Source: Spirodela intermedia
Taxonomy: Eukaryota; Streptophyta; Magnoliopsida; Alismatales; Araceae
Direction of reading: 5' to 3'
NCBI GenBank assembly: GCA_902729315.2
Contig: LR746271.1
Coordinates: forward strand, 2,750,001-2,814,000
DNA length: 64,000 nt
Part shown: in pieces, positions 44,412 through 54,849 of the stretch
How positions within the stretch are numbered: the stretch's first letter is position 1
How the letters are laid out: every line of letters starts with the position of its first letter
Position numbers and translations under genes: made by a program
Notes under the pieces: generated by a model
Databases searched by the model: none
Seen by the model: the letters and a program-made list of their open reading frames with translations, nothing else
What the model was told of the DNA's origin: nothing

Positions 44412-47400
44412 ATGGCAGAAGGAAAGGACGGCGTGGTCCAGAGGGTGATTCGTGAGGTGAGCGCCGGGACCGGGTTCCCAATGCTCACCAAGACCAACTA
44501 CTCCGACTGGGCGCTGCTCATGAAGGTCAAGCTCAGAGCCCGGTTGCTCTGGACCGCCATTGAGAAAGGGGGCGTCGAACCCCATGAAGACATGCAGGCG
44601 CTCGACGCGCTCTGCAGCGCCGTGCCGCCGGAAATGTGGCCGGTGATCGCGAACAAGGAGACGGCCAAGGAGGCCTGGGAGGCTATCGCCACCATGCGGA
44701 TCGGCGATGACCGCGCAAAGAAGACGTCGGCTCAGAACTTGCGGCGGCAGTTCGACTCGGCGACGTTCAAGGAGGGAGAGTCTGTTGAGGACTACGCGCT
44801 GCGTCTCAACAGCATGGCGTCGACTCTCACCACCCTCGGCGACAAGGTCGAAGAGACGCAGGTAGTGGAGAAGATAATCCGCAGTGTTCCCCAGCGTTTC
44901 AGGCAGATCGTGGTCGCGATCACGATGCTGCTCGACGTGTCGACGCTCACCATCGCGGATTTGACGGGTCGGCTCAAGGCGGCGGAGGATGCCTTCGAGG
45001 AACCGCCGTCGGCTATGCACCACGACGGCAAGCTGTACCTGACCGAGGAAGAGTGGGATGCACGGCGGAGGAAGCGTGATGCTGAGAAAACTGGTGGTGG
45101 AGGTAGCAGCAGCGTGACGCACCGTGGCGGACATGGGCGCGGGCGCGGGCGCGGCCGTGGCAGCGACAAGGGCTCGTCATCAGCCGGCCTGACGGGCAAC
45201 TCAGGCCGGCCCAGAGGTGATGAGTGCAGGAGATGCGGGAAGCTGGGCCACTGGGCCCGCGAGTGCCGCTCCAAGCCCAAGAAAGAGCAGGCCCACGTCC
45301 TCCAGGATGAGGAGGAGGCCTCGCTCCTTCTCATGAAGTCAACGACGGCCATATCGACGGCGTCGCCACCAACCTCCACTCCACCACGTTTTGCTGTGAC
45401 TCCGCAGGCAGAGGATCGGCTCCGGCGTGCAAGCCCACCGCCGCCGGGAGCAAAAGGGGTCCCCGTCAATGGAGGGGCTGCCAAAGAAGAGAAGAAGCCA
45501 GGCGCCCAGACCCAGATCCATCTGCGGGAAGAAAAGGTGTTCGCCCACCTTGAAGAGGAGGAGCTGCGTGATGATGAGGCGTGGGTCGTGGACACGGGCG
45601 CCACGAACCACATGTCGGGTTCCCGTACGGCTTTCACCGAGCTGGACACGGCGGTGCTTGGGACGGTGCGGTTCGGCGACGACTCGGTGGCGCGGATCGA
45701 AGGCCGGGGGGCAATCGCGTTCCTGTGCAAGAACGGCGAGCACCGGTCCTTCGCGGGGGTGTATTACATTCCCCGACTGACGACGAACATCGTCAGCGTC
45801 GGCCAACTCGATGAGGCCGGGTACCATATCGACATCGAGAAGGGGCGATGAAGATCCATGAGCCAGGCGGACGGCTCCTGGCGAAGGCGATGCGCGGAGA
45901 GAACCGGCTGTACATTCTCCACGCCAAGCTGGTTCGGCAGGTGTGCCTGGAGGCGCGGGGAGTCGAAGAAGCTTGGAAATGGCACGCGCGCCTCGGACAT
46001 GTCAACATGACCGCGCTGCGGAAGATGGCTCGGGAGGAGCTGGTGCGCGGGTTGCCGGCAGTTGGTCAGGTGGACCAGCTGTGTGAGGCGTGTCTCGCTG
46101 GCAAGCAGAAGCGGTCGCCGTTCCCCGAGCAGTGAGAGTACCGGGCGCGGCGTGTTCTGGAGCTGGTGCACAGCGACTTCTGTGGTCCGATTGCGCCGGA
46201 AACGCCAAACGGCAGCAAGTATTTCCTGCTGCTCGTGGATGATCGAAGCCGGTACATGTGGGTGGCCATGCTGCCTTCAAAGGACCGTGCTGCGCTGGCC
46301 ATCAAGGAGATCAAGGCTCGGGCAGAAGGCGAGTCAGGACTGAAGCTGGGAGCGCTCCGTACTGATCGGGGAGGCGCTCCGAACGGCACGGTGGTAGCAA
46401 CCGCGAGGAGCATGCTCAAGGCAAAGGGGCTGCCGGGCTGGTTTTGGGGTGAGGCAGTGGCAACTGCTGTATACATCCTGAACCGGTGTCCGACGAAGAG
46501 CGTGGACGGCATGACGCCTTTCGAGGTATGGCACGGGAAGAAGCCGGCGGTGCACCATCTGAAGGTGTTCGGATGCATCGCCTACGTCCTGAACACGACA
46601 CCGCATCTCAAGAAGCTGGAGGACCGCGGCCGCAAGATGATTTTCATCGGCTACGAGTGCGGATCAAAGGCCTACCGTGCCTACGATCCCACCACGAGGC
46701 GTGTCCATGTGACACGGGACGTGGTATTCGTCGAAAATGCCCAGTGGGACTGGGGCAGCGGCGCGGAGCAAGGGGATGCGGGCAGCCACGACGATATGTT
46801 CACATTGGAGTATGCCGTCGGGAACCAGGTACCTCCGGAGCTCGATGGCGCCATCGAGGTACTTGATGATGATGCGCCGGGACCGGAGCCGATGTCGCCA
46901 CCGTCCATGCACTACAGTGGGGGAGCGGCGCCGATTGAAGATGGAGGAGAGGAGGTGGAGTTCGCCACTCCACCCAGTGTCCACATCGACCACCTGGATG
47001 CTAATCACGATGATGCGCCACTCCGGTTCCGCAAGATCGACAACATAGTTGGGCTGGCCTCGCCGCGTGGTCTCGCGTCGCGGGCGTTAATTGCAGAGGA
47101 GCTGCACGCTGTAAGTTCTGATGAGCCGGTCTCTTTTGCTGAAGCAGAGGGCCACCCGAGCTGGAGGAAGGCTATGGAGGAGGAGATGGCGTCAATCGAG
47201 GAGAACCACACCTGGTCCCTGGTAGACCTCCCACATGGTCGCCGGGCGATCGGGTTGAAGTGGGTGTATAAGGTGAAACAGGATGAAAACGGAGCCGTGG
47301 CGAAGTACAAGGTGCGCCTGGTGGTGAAGGGCTATGCGCAACGCCAGGGGATCGACTACGACGAGGTGTTCGCACCTGTGGCGCGGCTGGACACGGTGCG

Positions 47401-48681
47401 CCTTCTCATTACTCTCGCGGCACACGAGGGGTGGGAGGTGCACCACATGGATGTCAAGTCGGCGTTCTTGAATGGCGATCTCAAGGAAGAGGTGTACGTG
47501 GAGCAGCCGGCCGGTTTCATCAGCACGGGCAATGAGCACAAGGTGTTCAAGCTGAAGAAGGCACTCTACGGCTTACATCAGGCGCCTAGGGCCTGGAACG
47601 CAAAGCTGGACGAAACGCTGCTGTCGTTCAAATTCAGGAAGAGTCCGTCAGAACATGTCATCTACACCAAGCGGAACGGGGAGGCGCAGCTGGTGGTCGG
47701 GGTGTACGTCGATGACCTGGTGATCATCGGCGCCAGCTGCGACGACATCAAGCAGTTCAAAAAAGAGATGGCTGACGCATTCAAGATGAGCGACCTCGGC
47801 CTGCTTCACTACTATCTTGGCATAGAAGTCAGGCAGAGCGCGAGGGGCACCTCGATTAGCCAAGGAGCCTATGCCGCCAAGATTCTGGAGAGGAGCGGGA
47901 TGGCAGGGTGCAATCCCTGTCAAGTACCAATGGCAACACGTCTGAAACTGAGCAAGAGGAGCACGGAGCCGCTGGTGGATGCAACAGCATACAGAAGCAT
48001 CGTGGGGAGTCTCAGGTACCTGGTCAATACTCGTCCAGATTTGGCATTTGCTGTTGGCTATGTGAGTCGTTTTCTAGAGGAGCCACGAAAGGATCACTTG
48101 ACTGCTGTGAAGCAAATTCTCCACTATGTGGCGGGAACCAAGAGCTGGGGTCTCAAGTATGAAAGAAAGGAGGAGCAAGTCCAGCTGACAGGGTTCAGCG
48201 ATAGTGACTTCACTGGTGATGTTGATGCTCGGAAGAGCACAACTGGAGTTATTTTCTTCTTGGCCAACAGCCCAATTACTTGGCAGTCGATGAAACAGAA
48301 GGTGGTGGCTCAGTCTAGCTGCGAGGGAGAGTACATTGTGGCCGCCAATGTTGCCTGCCAGGGTGTGTGGCTCGCTCGGGTGTTAGCAGAGGTGCATGGC
48401 TCAGCACCAAGCGTGCCGATGTTGATGGTGGACAACAAGTCTGCCATAGCGTTGATCAAGAACCCAGTTCTCCATGGACATAGCAAACACATTGAAGTGA
48501 AGTATCATCTTGTTCGAGAATCCGCAGAAAAGGGTCAGATCAACGTGGATTTCATCAGGAGTGAAGAACAGTTAGGAGATGTTCTGACAAAGCCACTCGG
48601 AAAAGTCAAGTTCCATGAGTTTCGCGCTAAGATTGGCCTTGTTGATGTTCGTGGAAAGTACAGCAAGGCTCAGGAGGAGAT
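44412..48681 (+). pseudogene. Ty1/copia gag-pol polyprotein, broken (inner copy)
   Basis: Domain order is gag, protease, integrase, RT, RNase H, which defines Ty1/copia. The gag start is at 44412; the zinc knuckle CRRCGKLGHWAREC lies at about residue 272; the protease active site DTGA is at 45591. A one-base frameshift lies near 45848. The integrase zinc region (HARLGH...CEAC) runs 45985-46095. An in-frame TGA (46133-46135) interrupts. Integrase core Asp residues are in HSDFCG (46175) and RTDRGG (46364), but the block with the catalytic Glu is missing at about 46375. RT shows HHMDVKSAFLNGDL and YVDD (47705-47716). RNase H shows DSDFTGDVDARKSTTG, SSCEGEY and DNKSAIALIKN, and the frame runs on into LTR 2. 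With three lesions it cannot make a full polyprotein. The long antisense frames over gag are shadows. Confidence 0.93.
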
Positions 48682-48999
48682 TGTTGTGAGCGGGAGCCTT
48701 GCACGTGGCCCCTCGCATAACGGCATAGTGCGGTTATGCGAGAAGTGCGTTGACGTGAACACGTCAACGCACAAAGCAGTAATGCGGAATTTTTTTCTGC
48801 ATGATGCGCGTTACTAGCCAGTTAGTTATTTCTTACGGTTATTTCTTTCTCCTTTGTTTTCTTATTTAAAGAGGGCTATAAGAGGTTTTCAATAGTGAGA
48901 AAGTTTTCCTTGTTCCTCCTACTGTTTTTCCTATGACTCGTGAGGTGATCTCGCCGGCGACGTCTTAACTGCCGTCGTCTCTCCGGCGAGTTCCTGACA
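48682..48999 (+). repeat. Copia LTR 2 (middle, 318 bp)
   Basis: Begins TGTTGTGAGCGGGAG and ends TTCCTGACA. A purine-rich AGGAGGAGAT lies just upstream. It differs from LTRs 1 and 3 at many sites: no C run, GTGCGTTGACGTG in the palindrome, AGGGCTATAAGAGG, and ACTGTTTTTCC lacking two bases. It still carries the TATTTAAA box. It is the 3' LTR of the inner element. Its last base is followed by GAGGACCGC, which is internal coding sequence of another copy. Confidence 0.95.
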
Positions 49000-51034
49000 G
49001 AGGACCGCAGCCGCAAGATGATTTTCATCGGTTACGAGTGCGGATCAAAGGCCTACCGTGCCTACGATCCCACCACGAGGCGTGTCCATGTGACACGGGA
49101 CGTGGTGTTCGACGAGAATGCCCAGTGGGACTGGGGCAGCGGCGCGGAGCAAGGGGATGCGGGCAGCCACGACGACATGTTCACATTGGAGTATGCCGTC
49201 GGGAACAAGGTACCTCCAGAGCTCGATGGCGCCATCGAGGTACTTGATGATGATGCGCCGGGATCGGAGCTGATGTCACCACCGTCCGTGCACTCCAGTG
49301 GGGGAGCGGTGCCGATTGAAGATGGAGGAGAGGAGATGGAGTTCGCCACTCCATCCAGTGTCCAAATCGACCACCTAGATGCTAATCACGATGATGCGCC
49401 ACTCCGGTTCCGCAAGATCGACGACATCATTGGGCTGGCCTCGCCGCGTGGCCACGCGTCGGGGGCGTTAATTGCAGAGGAGCTGCACCTAAGCTGGAGG
49501 GCCACCCGAGCTGGAGGAAGGCTATGGAGAAAGAGATGGCGTCAATCGAGGAGAACTGCACCTGGTCCCTGGTTGACCTCCCACATGGTTGCCAAGCGAT
49601 CGGGTTGAAGTGGGTGTACAAGGTGAAGCGGGATGAAAACGGAGCCATGGCGAAGTACAAGGCGTGCCTGGTGGTGAAGGGCTATGCGCAACGCTAGAGG
49701 ATCGACTACGACAAGGTGTTCGCACCTGTGGCGCGGCTGGACACGGTGCGCCTTCTCATCGCTCTCGCGGTGCACGAGGGGTGGGAGGTGCACCACATGG
49801 ATGTTAAGTCGACACTCTTGAATGACGATCTCAAGGAGGAGGTGTACGTGGAGCAGCTGGCCGGTTTCATTAGCATAGGCAACGAGCACAAGGTGTTCAA
49901 GCTGAAGAAGGCACTCTACGGCTTGCATTAGGCGCCTAGGGCCTGGAACGCGAAGTTGGACGACACACTGTTGTCGTTCAGATTCAGGAGGAGTTCCTCA
50001 AAGCACGCCATCTACACCAGGCGGAACGGGGAGGCGCAGCTGGTGGTCGGGGTGTACGTCGACGACCTGGTGATCATCGGCGCCAGCTGCGACGACATCA
50101 AGCAGTTCAAAAAGGAGATGGCTGACGCATTCAAGATGAGCAACCTCGGCCTGCTTCGCTACTATCTTGGTATTGAAGTCAGGCAGAGCGCGGGGGGCAC
50201 CTCGATCAGCCAAGGAGCCTACGCTGCCAAGATTCTGGAAAGGAGCGGCATGGCAGGGTGCAATCCCTGTCAAGTACAAATGGCAACGCGTCTAAAACTG
50301 AGCAAGAGGAGCACGGAGCCGCTAGTGGATGCAACAGCATACAGAAGTATCGTGGGGAGTCTCAGGTACCTGGTCAATACTCGTCCAGACCTGGCATTTG
50401 TTGTTGGCTATGTAAGTCATTTTCTAGAGGAGTCACGAAAGGATCACTTGACTGCTGTGAAGCAAATTCTCCACTATGTGGCAGAAACTAAGAGCTGGGG
50501 TCTCAGGTATGAAAGAAAAAAGGAGGAGCAAGTTCAGTTGACAGGGTTCAACGATAGTGACTTCGCTGGTGATGTTGATGCTCGGAAGAGCACGACTGGA
50601 GTTATTTTCTTCTTGGCCAACAGCCCAATTACTTGGCAGTCGATGAAACAAAAGGTGGTGGCTCAGTCTAACTACGAGGCAGAGTACATTGTGGCTGCCA
50701 ATGCTGCCTGCCAGGGTGTGTGGCTCGCTCGGGTGCTAGCAGAGGTGCATGGCTCAGCACTAAGCGTGCTGATGCTAAGGGTGGACAACAAGTCTGCCAT
50801 AGCGTTGATCAAGAACCTGGTTCTCCATAGACATAGCAAGCACATTGAAGTGAAGTATCATCTTGTCCGAGAATCCGTAGAAAAAGGTCAGATCAATGTG
50901 GAGTTCATCAAGAGTGAAGAACAGTTAGGAGACGTTCTGACGAAGTCACTCGGAAAAGTCAAGTTCCATGAGTTTCGTGCCAAGATTGGCCTCGTTGATG
51001 TTCGTGGTAAGCACAGCAAGGCTCAGGAGGAGAT
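49000..51034 (+). pseudogene. Ty1/copia pol 3' half (outer copy), broken
   Basis: Starts abruptly at the position equivalent to 46619 in the inner copy, at the end of the integrase region, and runs through RT and RNase H to LTR 3. Lesions: a net 31-base loss near 49489 that shifts the frame, and TAG stops at 49695-49697 and 49929-49931, both where the inner copy has CAG. The final frame (49956 into LTR 3) keeps YVDD (50055-50066), the RNase H blocks DSDFAGDVDARKSTTG and AEYIVAANAACQGVW, and DNKSAIALIKN. No gag, protease or PBS is present. It is close in sequence to the inner copy, with many C-to-T or G-to-A differences. Confidence 0.93.
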
Positions 51035-51310
51035 TGTTGTGAACGGGAGCCTTGCACGTGCCCCCCCCCCCGCCCTGTTCGCATAACGGCATAGTGTGGT
51101 TATGCGAGAAGTGCTCTAACGTGTACAGCTAGTTATTTCTTACAATTATTTCTTTCCCCCCTTTGTTTTCTTATTTAAAGAGGACTGTAAGAGTTTTTCA
51201 AAAGAGAGAAAGTCTTCCTTGTTCCTCCTGCTGTGTTTTTCCTGTGACTCAGGTGGTGATCTCGCCGGTGACGTCTTAACTGTCGTCGTCTCTCTGGCGA
51301 GTTCTTGACA
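51035..51310 (+). repeat. Copia LTR 3 (3' LTR of outer copy, 276 bp)
   Basis: Begins TGTTGTGAACGGGAG and ends GTTCTTGACA. It resembles LTR 1 but lacks 68 bases equivalent to 44070-44137, including the right arm of the palindrome, and has extra T residues where LTRs 1 and 2 have C. The five bases that follow are GAGAA, against GAGAG before LTR 1, consistent with a 5-bp target duplication carrying one mutation. Confidence 0.93.
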
Positions 51311-51920
51311 GAGAACAACCTTAGAGTATGACGTAGGCCTGAAAGAGAGAATATACTTCGCCAACTTGCCTGACGAATGAATATAGGAAACTAATGTTAA
51401 CCGCAGAAACCCAAGGGGAAAAGAGAGGACCGGGTCCCCGAAGGAAATTCCATATGAACAGAGAGGGAAATAAATTCTTTCTTCTCTATTATATTTCTAT
51501 ATTGTGAGGGGTAGCATCAACCCGTTCAATAGCCAACCGCAACCCTCTCCTCCTGTTCCACGGTGGTCGCCAAATATCCTTTCACAGGAGCACATTCCCT
51601 GAGTTTTCAAGTGCAGTGGCTTCCCTTTCATTGCACAAACAAGAAACTACACCACAACCCAAAGGAAAGAAGACTCTCCACCTACCTTACAGTCTTTCTT
51701 GTTGTCCTTTTTCAGTGCCCTCAGGTCCAAGTACGTGAAAAAAGATGATGCACAATCAAGTTCAAAGCGTATTATTCATGAACAGGAATGTTGACTGATT
51801 CCGATTTGGGCCTCTTTCCTATGTGGGGATCGAATAAAGCTAGCAAGCACTCAGGGAGGTGAAGAAATTATCTGGTGACCTGGTTCAGTTTGCTGGGGGG
51901 CCCGTGCAAATGTGTAACTA

Positions 51921-51957
<37 letters not shown>

Positions 51958-52050
51958 TTCTTTGATCCAAAAATCAAACTAAGTTTACCCTCCTACTGAG
52001 GACTGTGCTGGAGATCCTCCCATAGTTTAATTCTGGGTAATTAACTGACC
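51311..52050. other. Intergenic DNA with (CT)n microsatellite
   Basis: No gene recognised. A CT run of 15 units lies at 51925-51954. The 61-codon plus-strand frame at 51563-51748 has no motif. Confidence 0.6.
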
Positions 52051-52059
52051 CAAGCTGCC

Positions 52060-52560
52060 AATTACCAACCATAGACTGAATTTTCGGTCAAAGACAGGAA
52101 GTCAGCGTCCTGGTGGAACTCAACTTTTTTTAATCCAAAGACTGTTTTGTAGTCAAACTATCTACTTTTTTCATTGTTCTCAATAATTATCAACTCATCA
52201 ACATAAAGTAAGACAATGATAATGCTTGGCATAATGTAAAATTGGCTCATTCTTGCCTCTTTTTAAATCCTTTTTCCTTCAAATGGCTATGAAGTTGACT
52301 ATACTAAGTATGAGGCATTAGCTTCAGCCTACATAGTTCATTCTTTAATTTATATACCTTTTCTTATCTATCATTCCTGAAAAACCCTTCAAGTCTCTCA
52401 ACTAATACATCTATTTTATCACGGTACTTTGAAATGTAAGCTTTGCATTAAGTTGGCGTAATAGCCATCAATTTTCTTACCATATTTAACCTTGTTATAG
52501 TGAATGTCTCTTCATAGTCAATTCCTTAATACTATGAAAACTTTTACCAACCAGCCTTGT
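52060..52560 (-). pseudogene. Decayed copia reverse transcriptase fragment
   Basis: Minus-strand translation in broken frames gives an RLVGKSF...ELTMKRHSL block (from about 52557), reminiscent of the copia RT start RLVAKGF...IDYEETF. Further on it gives IIVLLYVDELIIIENNE (about 52220-52170), a degraded form of the RT active site in which YVDD reads YVDE (52205-52194). Stops and indels separate the blocks. This is an older copy than the compound element at 43979 and unrelated to it at the nucleotide level. Confidence 0.7.
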
Positions 52561-53860
52561 GACGAGACTAAATCGTATGGTCGTTGAATGCACACGATTC
52601 AGTGTCAAAACAAAGTCCTAATCTTACCAATTTATGATTAATCAAAGTAATTAATTAGTATAATGATAATTAAGGGTTGAATCCACGGAGAATTAGGGAA
52701 ATTTGAGAGATATCTTTGAAATTCGGTCAAATAAGACGATGAAATTAGTTTAGAAATTGGGCAATTTAGTATATTAAGAAAGATAACTCAATTTCGAATC
52801 CACGGAAACAAAAATCAGGTGATTTGGATGAGAATTCGAAGAGTAATCGAAGTTTGAAGTTAAGAGAAATTTTCGTATCGCGAAATGATTAAAAACAGAA
52901 ATTAAAACTAAATTAAACTTAATCTACAATAGTTAAAGTAAAATTAACACTAAAAGATGAAATATTAAGATGAAAAAAAACAATCTAACCCAAATTAGCC
53001 TTCGAAATGATCCAATTAATCGCCGGATGCAAGGCTTTTCATTCCGAATTTTCGAAGACGAAAGAGGAGTTCAAGACTTGATTTCTTCCAATTCTTTCAA
53101 TCAAACATTGAAATTAAACATCCAACAGAAGCGGAAATGAGTTGCGAACACAATGCAAAAGATGGCGCGCGAATTGGAGCTCTAAACAAAGAGAATTTGA
53201 AGATTGATCGCGGGCCGTTCTTCCGTCGCGAAGAACGGATTTTATAAAATTCGGAAATGATCGTGGCCGTCCGATCTGATGGAGTTGATCGCGATGGACG
53301 ATCGCGATGAGACGCCTCTTCACGAATCGTCGCGACGATTCGACGATCGTCCGATCGTGATCGTGCGGTTAAGCTGTGATTGGATGTCCATCTGATGTGA
53401 ATAATCTGGACCGTTATAACTCTCGATCAGACGGTCACGATTTATTCACTTAAGTGAGTATTTAGGCACGTGGTTGATCTCTGATTGCGTGGACTCGATT
53501 CCACGTGATCTACGCACGTTATTTGTCGCGATGTCGATCGGACGCACGAGATCACGCCACGCGTCCTGCACATAAGAAAACTAAGGGACTTTATTCCCAC
53601 ACGGGAAAAACAAAGGAGTATATTCGCGTATATAAGATATGACGATTAAGACAGATTAATACTTTGTCTTCCGATAATCGGAAGACCTATATACTTTATT
53701 AAATAAATATATATAGTAAATATAAATACGCCACGTGTCACATCAGCACCACGCAAGCGCCCGCGTGCTGTCCACGTGGCAGAGCCACGTGGCCCCGAGT
53801 ACCATGTCGCATCCACGTGTACACGCGCGACATATAACCCCTTTTTGCGATTTTTTAATT
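52561..53860. other. Probable noncoding LTR-element region, CpG- and ACGTG-rich
   Basis: An AT-rich first half (52561-53000) passes into a CpG-rich block (53200-53860). The phrase TTGAATCCACGGAGAATTAGG (about 52677) resembles wording common in plant LTR-element leaders. The CpG block contains a 20-bp palindrome and at least four CACGTG or CCACGTG motifs (about 53731, 53776, 53787 and 53814). No LTR pair or pol domain is visible, so the class is inference. Confidence 0.35.
53323..53342. repeat. Perfect 20-bp palindrome
   Basis: CGAATCGTCGCGACGATTCG reads the same on both strands. It sits in a run of GATCG- and CGATC-rich sequence. It may be a protein-binding site within an LTR-like region or a chance product of local CG-rich simple sequence. 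Confidence 0.9.
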
Positions 53861-54840
53861 AATTTAAAACATTTAAAAATCGAAAATAAATATAAATAAA
53901 TTCAGAAAAATTCCAGAAAATTCTATAAAATTGTAAAAATCATAACTTTCAAAATACGACTCCAAATTAATTCAAATTTGTTTTGTTGGATTCAAAATTG
54001 AATAATCTATCATTATAAAAGGTCAAATTATTAAAATAAGAAGAGAATAAATTTTAATTAATTTTATACATTTATGTATTATATAAAATAAATTTATATA
54101 AATACATAAATGTTAATAAATATCTTTTCTCTCATATTTTCACTCTTAAAACATGATTATGATCATAAATATAATTAGGATTAAAGATTTTAATGTGTAA
54201 TTATTTATAATAATCTATAATTTGGTGTATTTTAAGATCATAACATGAATTTACACAAAATGATAGAAATATACTTAAAATATGATAACATGCATATATT
54301 TGTAATGATTAATGCCTTAATTTGCATTAATAATTATATAATAACATGCATAAATAACATGTTATCACCTTGCTCTCTACTTTTCAATAGAGCTATCTAT
54401 GTTTTGTTCCATTTTGTGAACTTACTTCAACCTAATAACATTTTGGTCTTTTGATCTGTCCAATCAAAATGACTGATTATAGTGATATCATTGTGTAATA
54501 GATTAACCGCTTCATATTGATCCTTGCTTCCTAGTGTTTGGTTCTTTAAGACTTGTTCCCTGATGCAATAGATCACACGTGGTGTGCTTGTATTGTGTGT
54601 GAAGGGTTGCTGGAATTGTGAGTTACAACGAGGGAACCTAGACTCCAAGAGTCTAAGATGTAAGGGGTTGCTGGTCATAGAAAATCAGTTGCATTTAATG
54701 GAACCAACTGTGATTTCCTTGGGAAGTTGGTATAGGCCTATGGCTGGCTAAACAAGTAAAAAGTATGTGCCTTTCCCATTTCAGATAGTCTTCACCCACT
54801 ATCCCCTACACATATTTAAGCTTGTGAGATAACTAGTGAG
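53861..54840. other. AT-rich intergenic DNA, no gene recognised
   Basis: Very AT-rich up to about 54360, with many ATAAAT and TTTATA words, then of mixed composition. Open frames at 54245-54454 and 54427-54678 lack domains. Confidence 0.5.
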
Positions 54841-54849
54841 ATTGAGGAA

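Larger units (their letters stand above)
43979..51310 (+). mobile_element. Compound three-LTR Ty1/copia element (7332 bp)
   Basis: Order: LTR 1, PBS, gag-pol, LTR 2, partial pol, LTR 3, all in the same orientation. The sequence directly after LTR 2 (GAGGA, 49000-49004) matches the coding sequence at the equivalent position in the inner copy (46619-46623). This is what a 5-bp target duplication would leave if one element had inserted inside another copy's pol gene. Loss of the outer copy's 5' half can then be explained by recombination between the two 5' LTRs. Read directly: the order and junctions. Inferred: the history. Neither copy is coding-competent. Confidence 0.88.

Noticed and set aside
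44157-45134. 325-codon minus-strand open frame
   Set aside because: It is antisense to copia gag in GC-rich DNA, where long shadow frames are expected. Its sequence has no domain.
44792-45730. 312-codon minus-strand Ser/Arg-rich frame
   Set aside because: Also a shadow of gag and protease; low complexity, with no family features.
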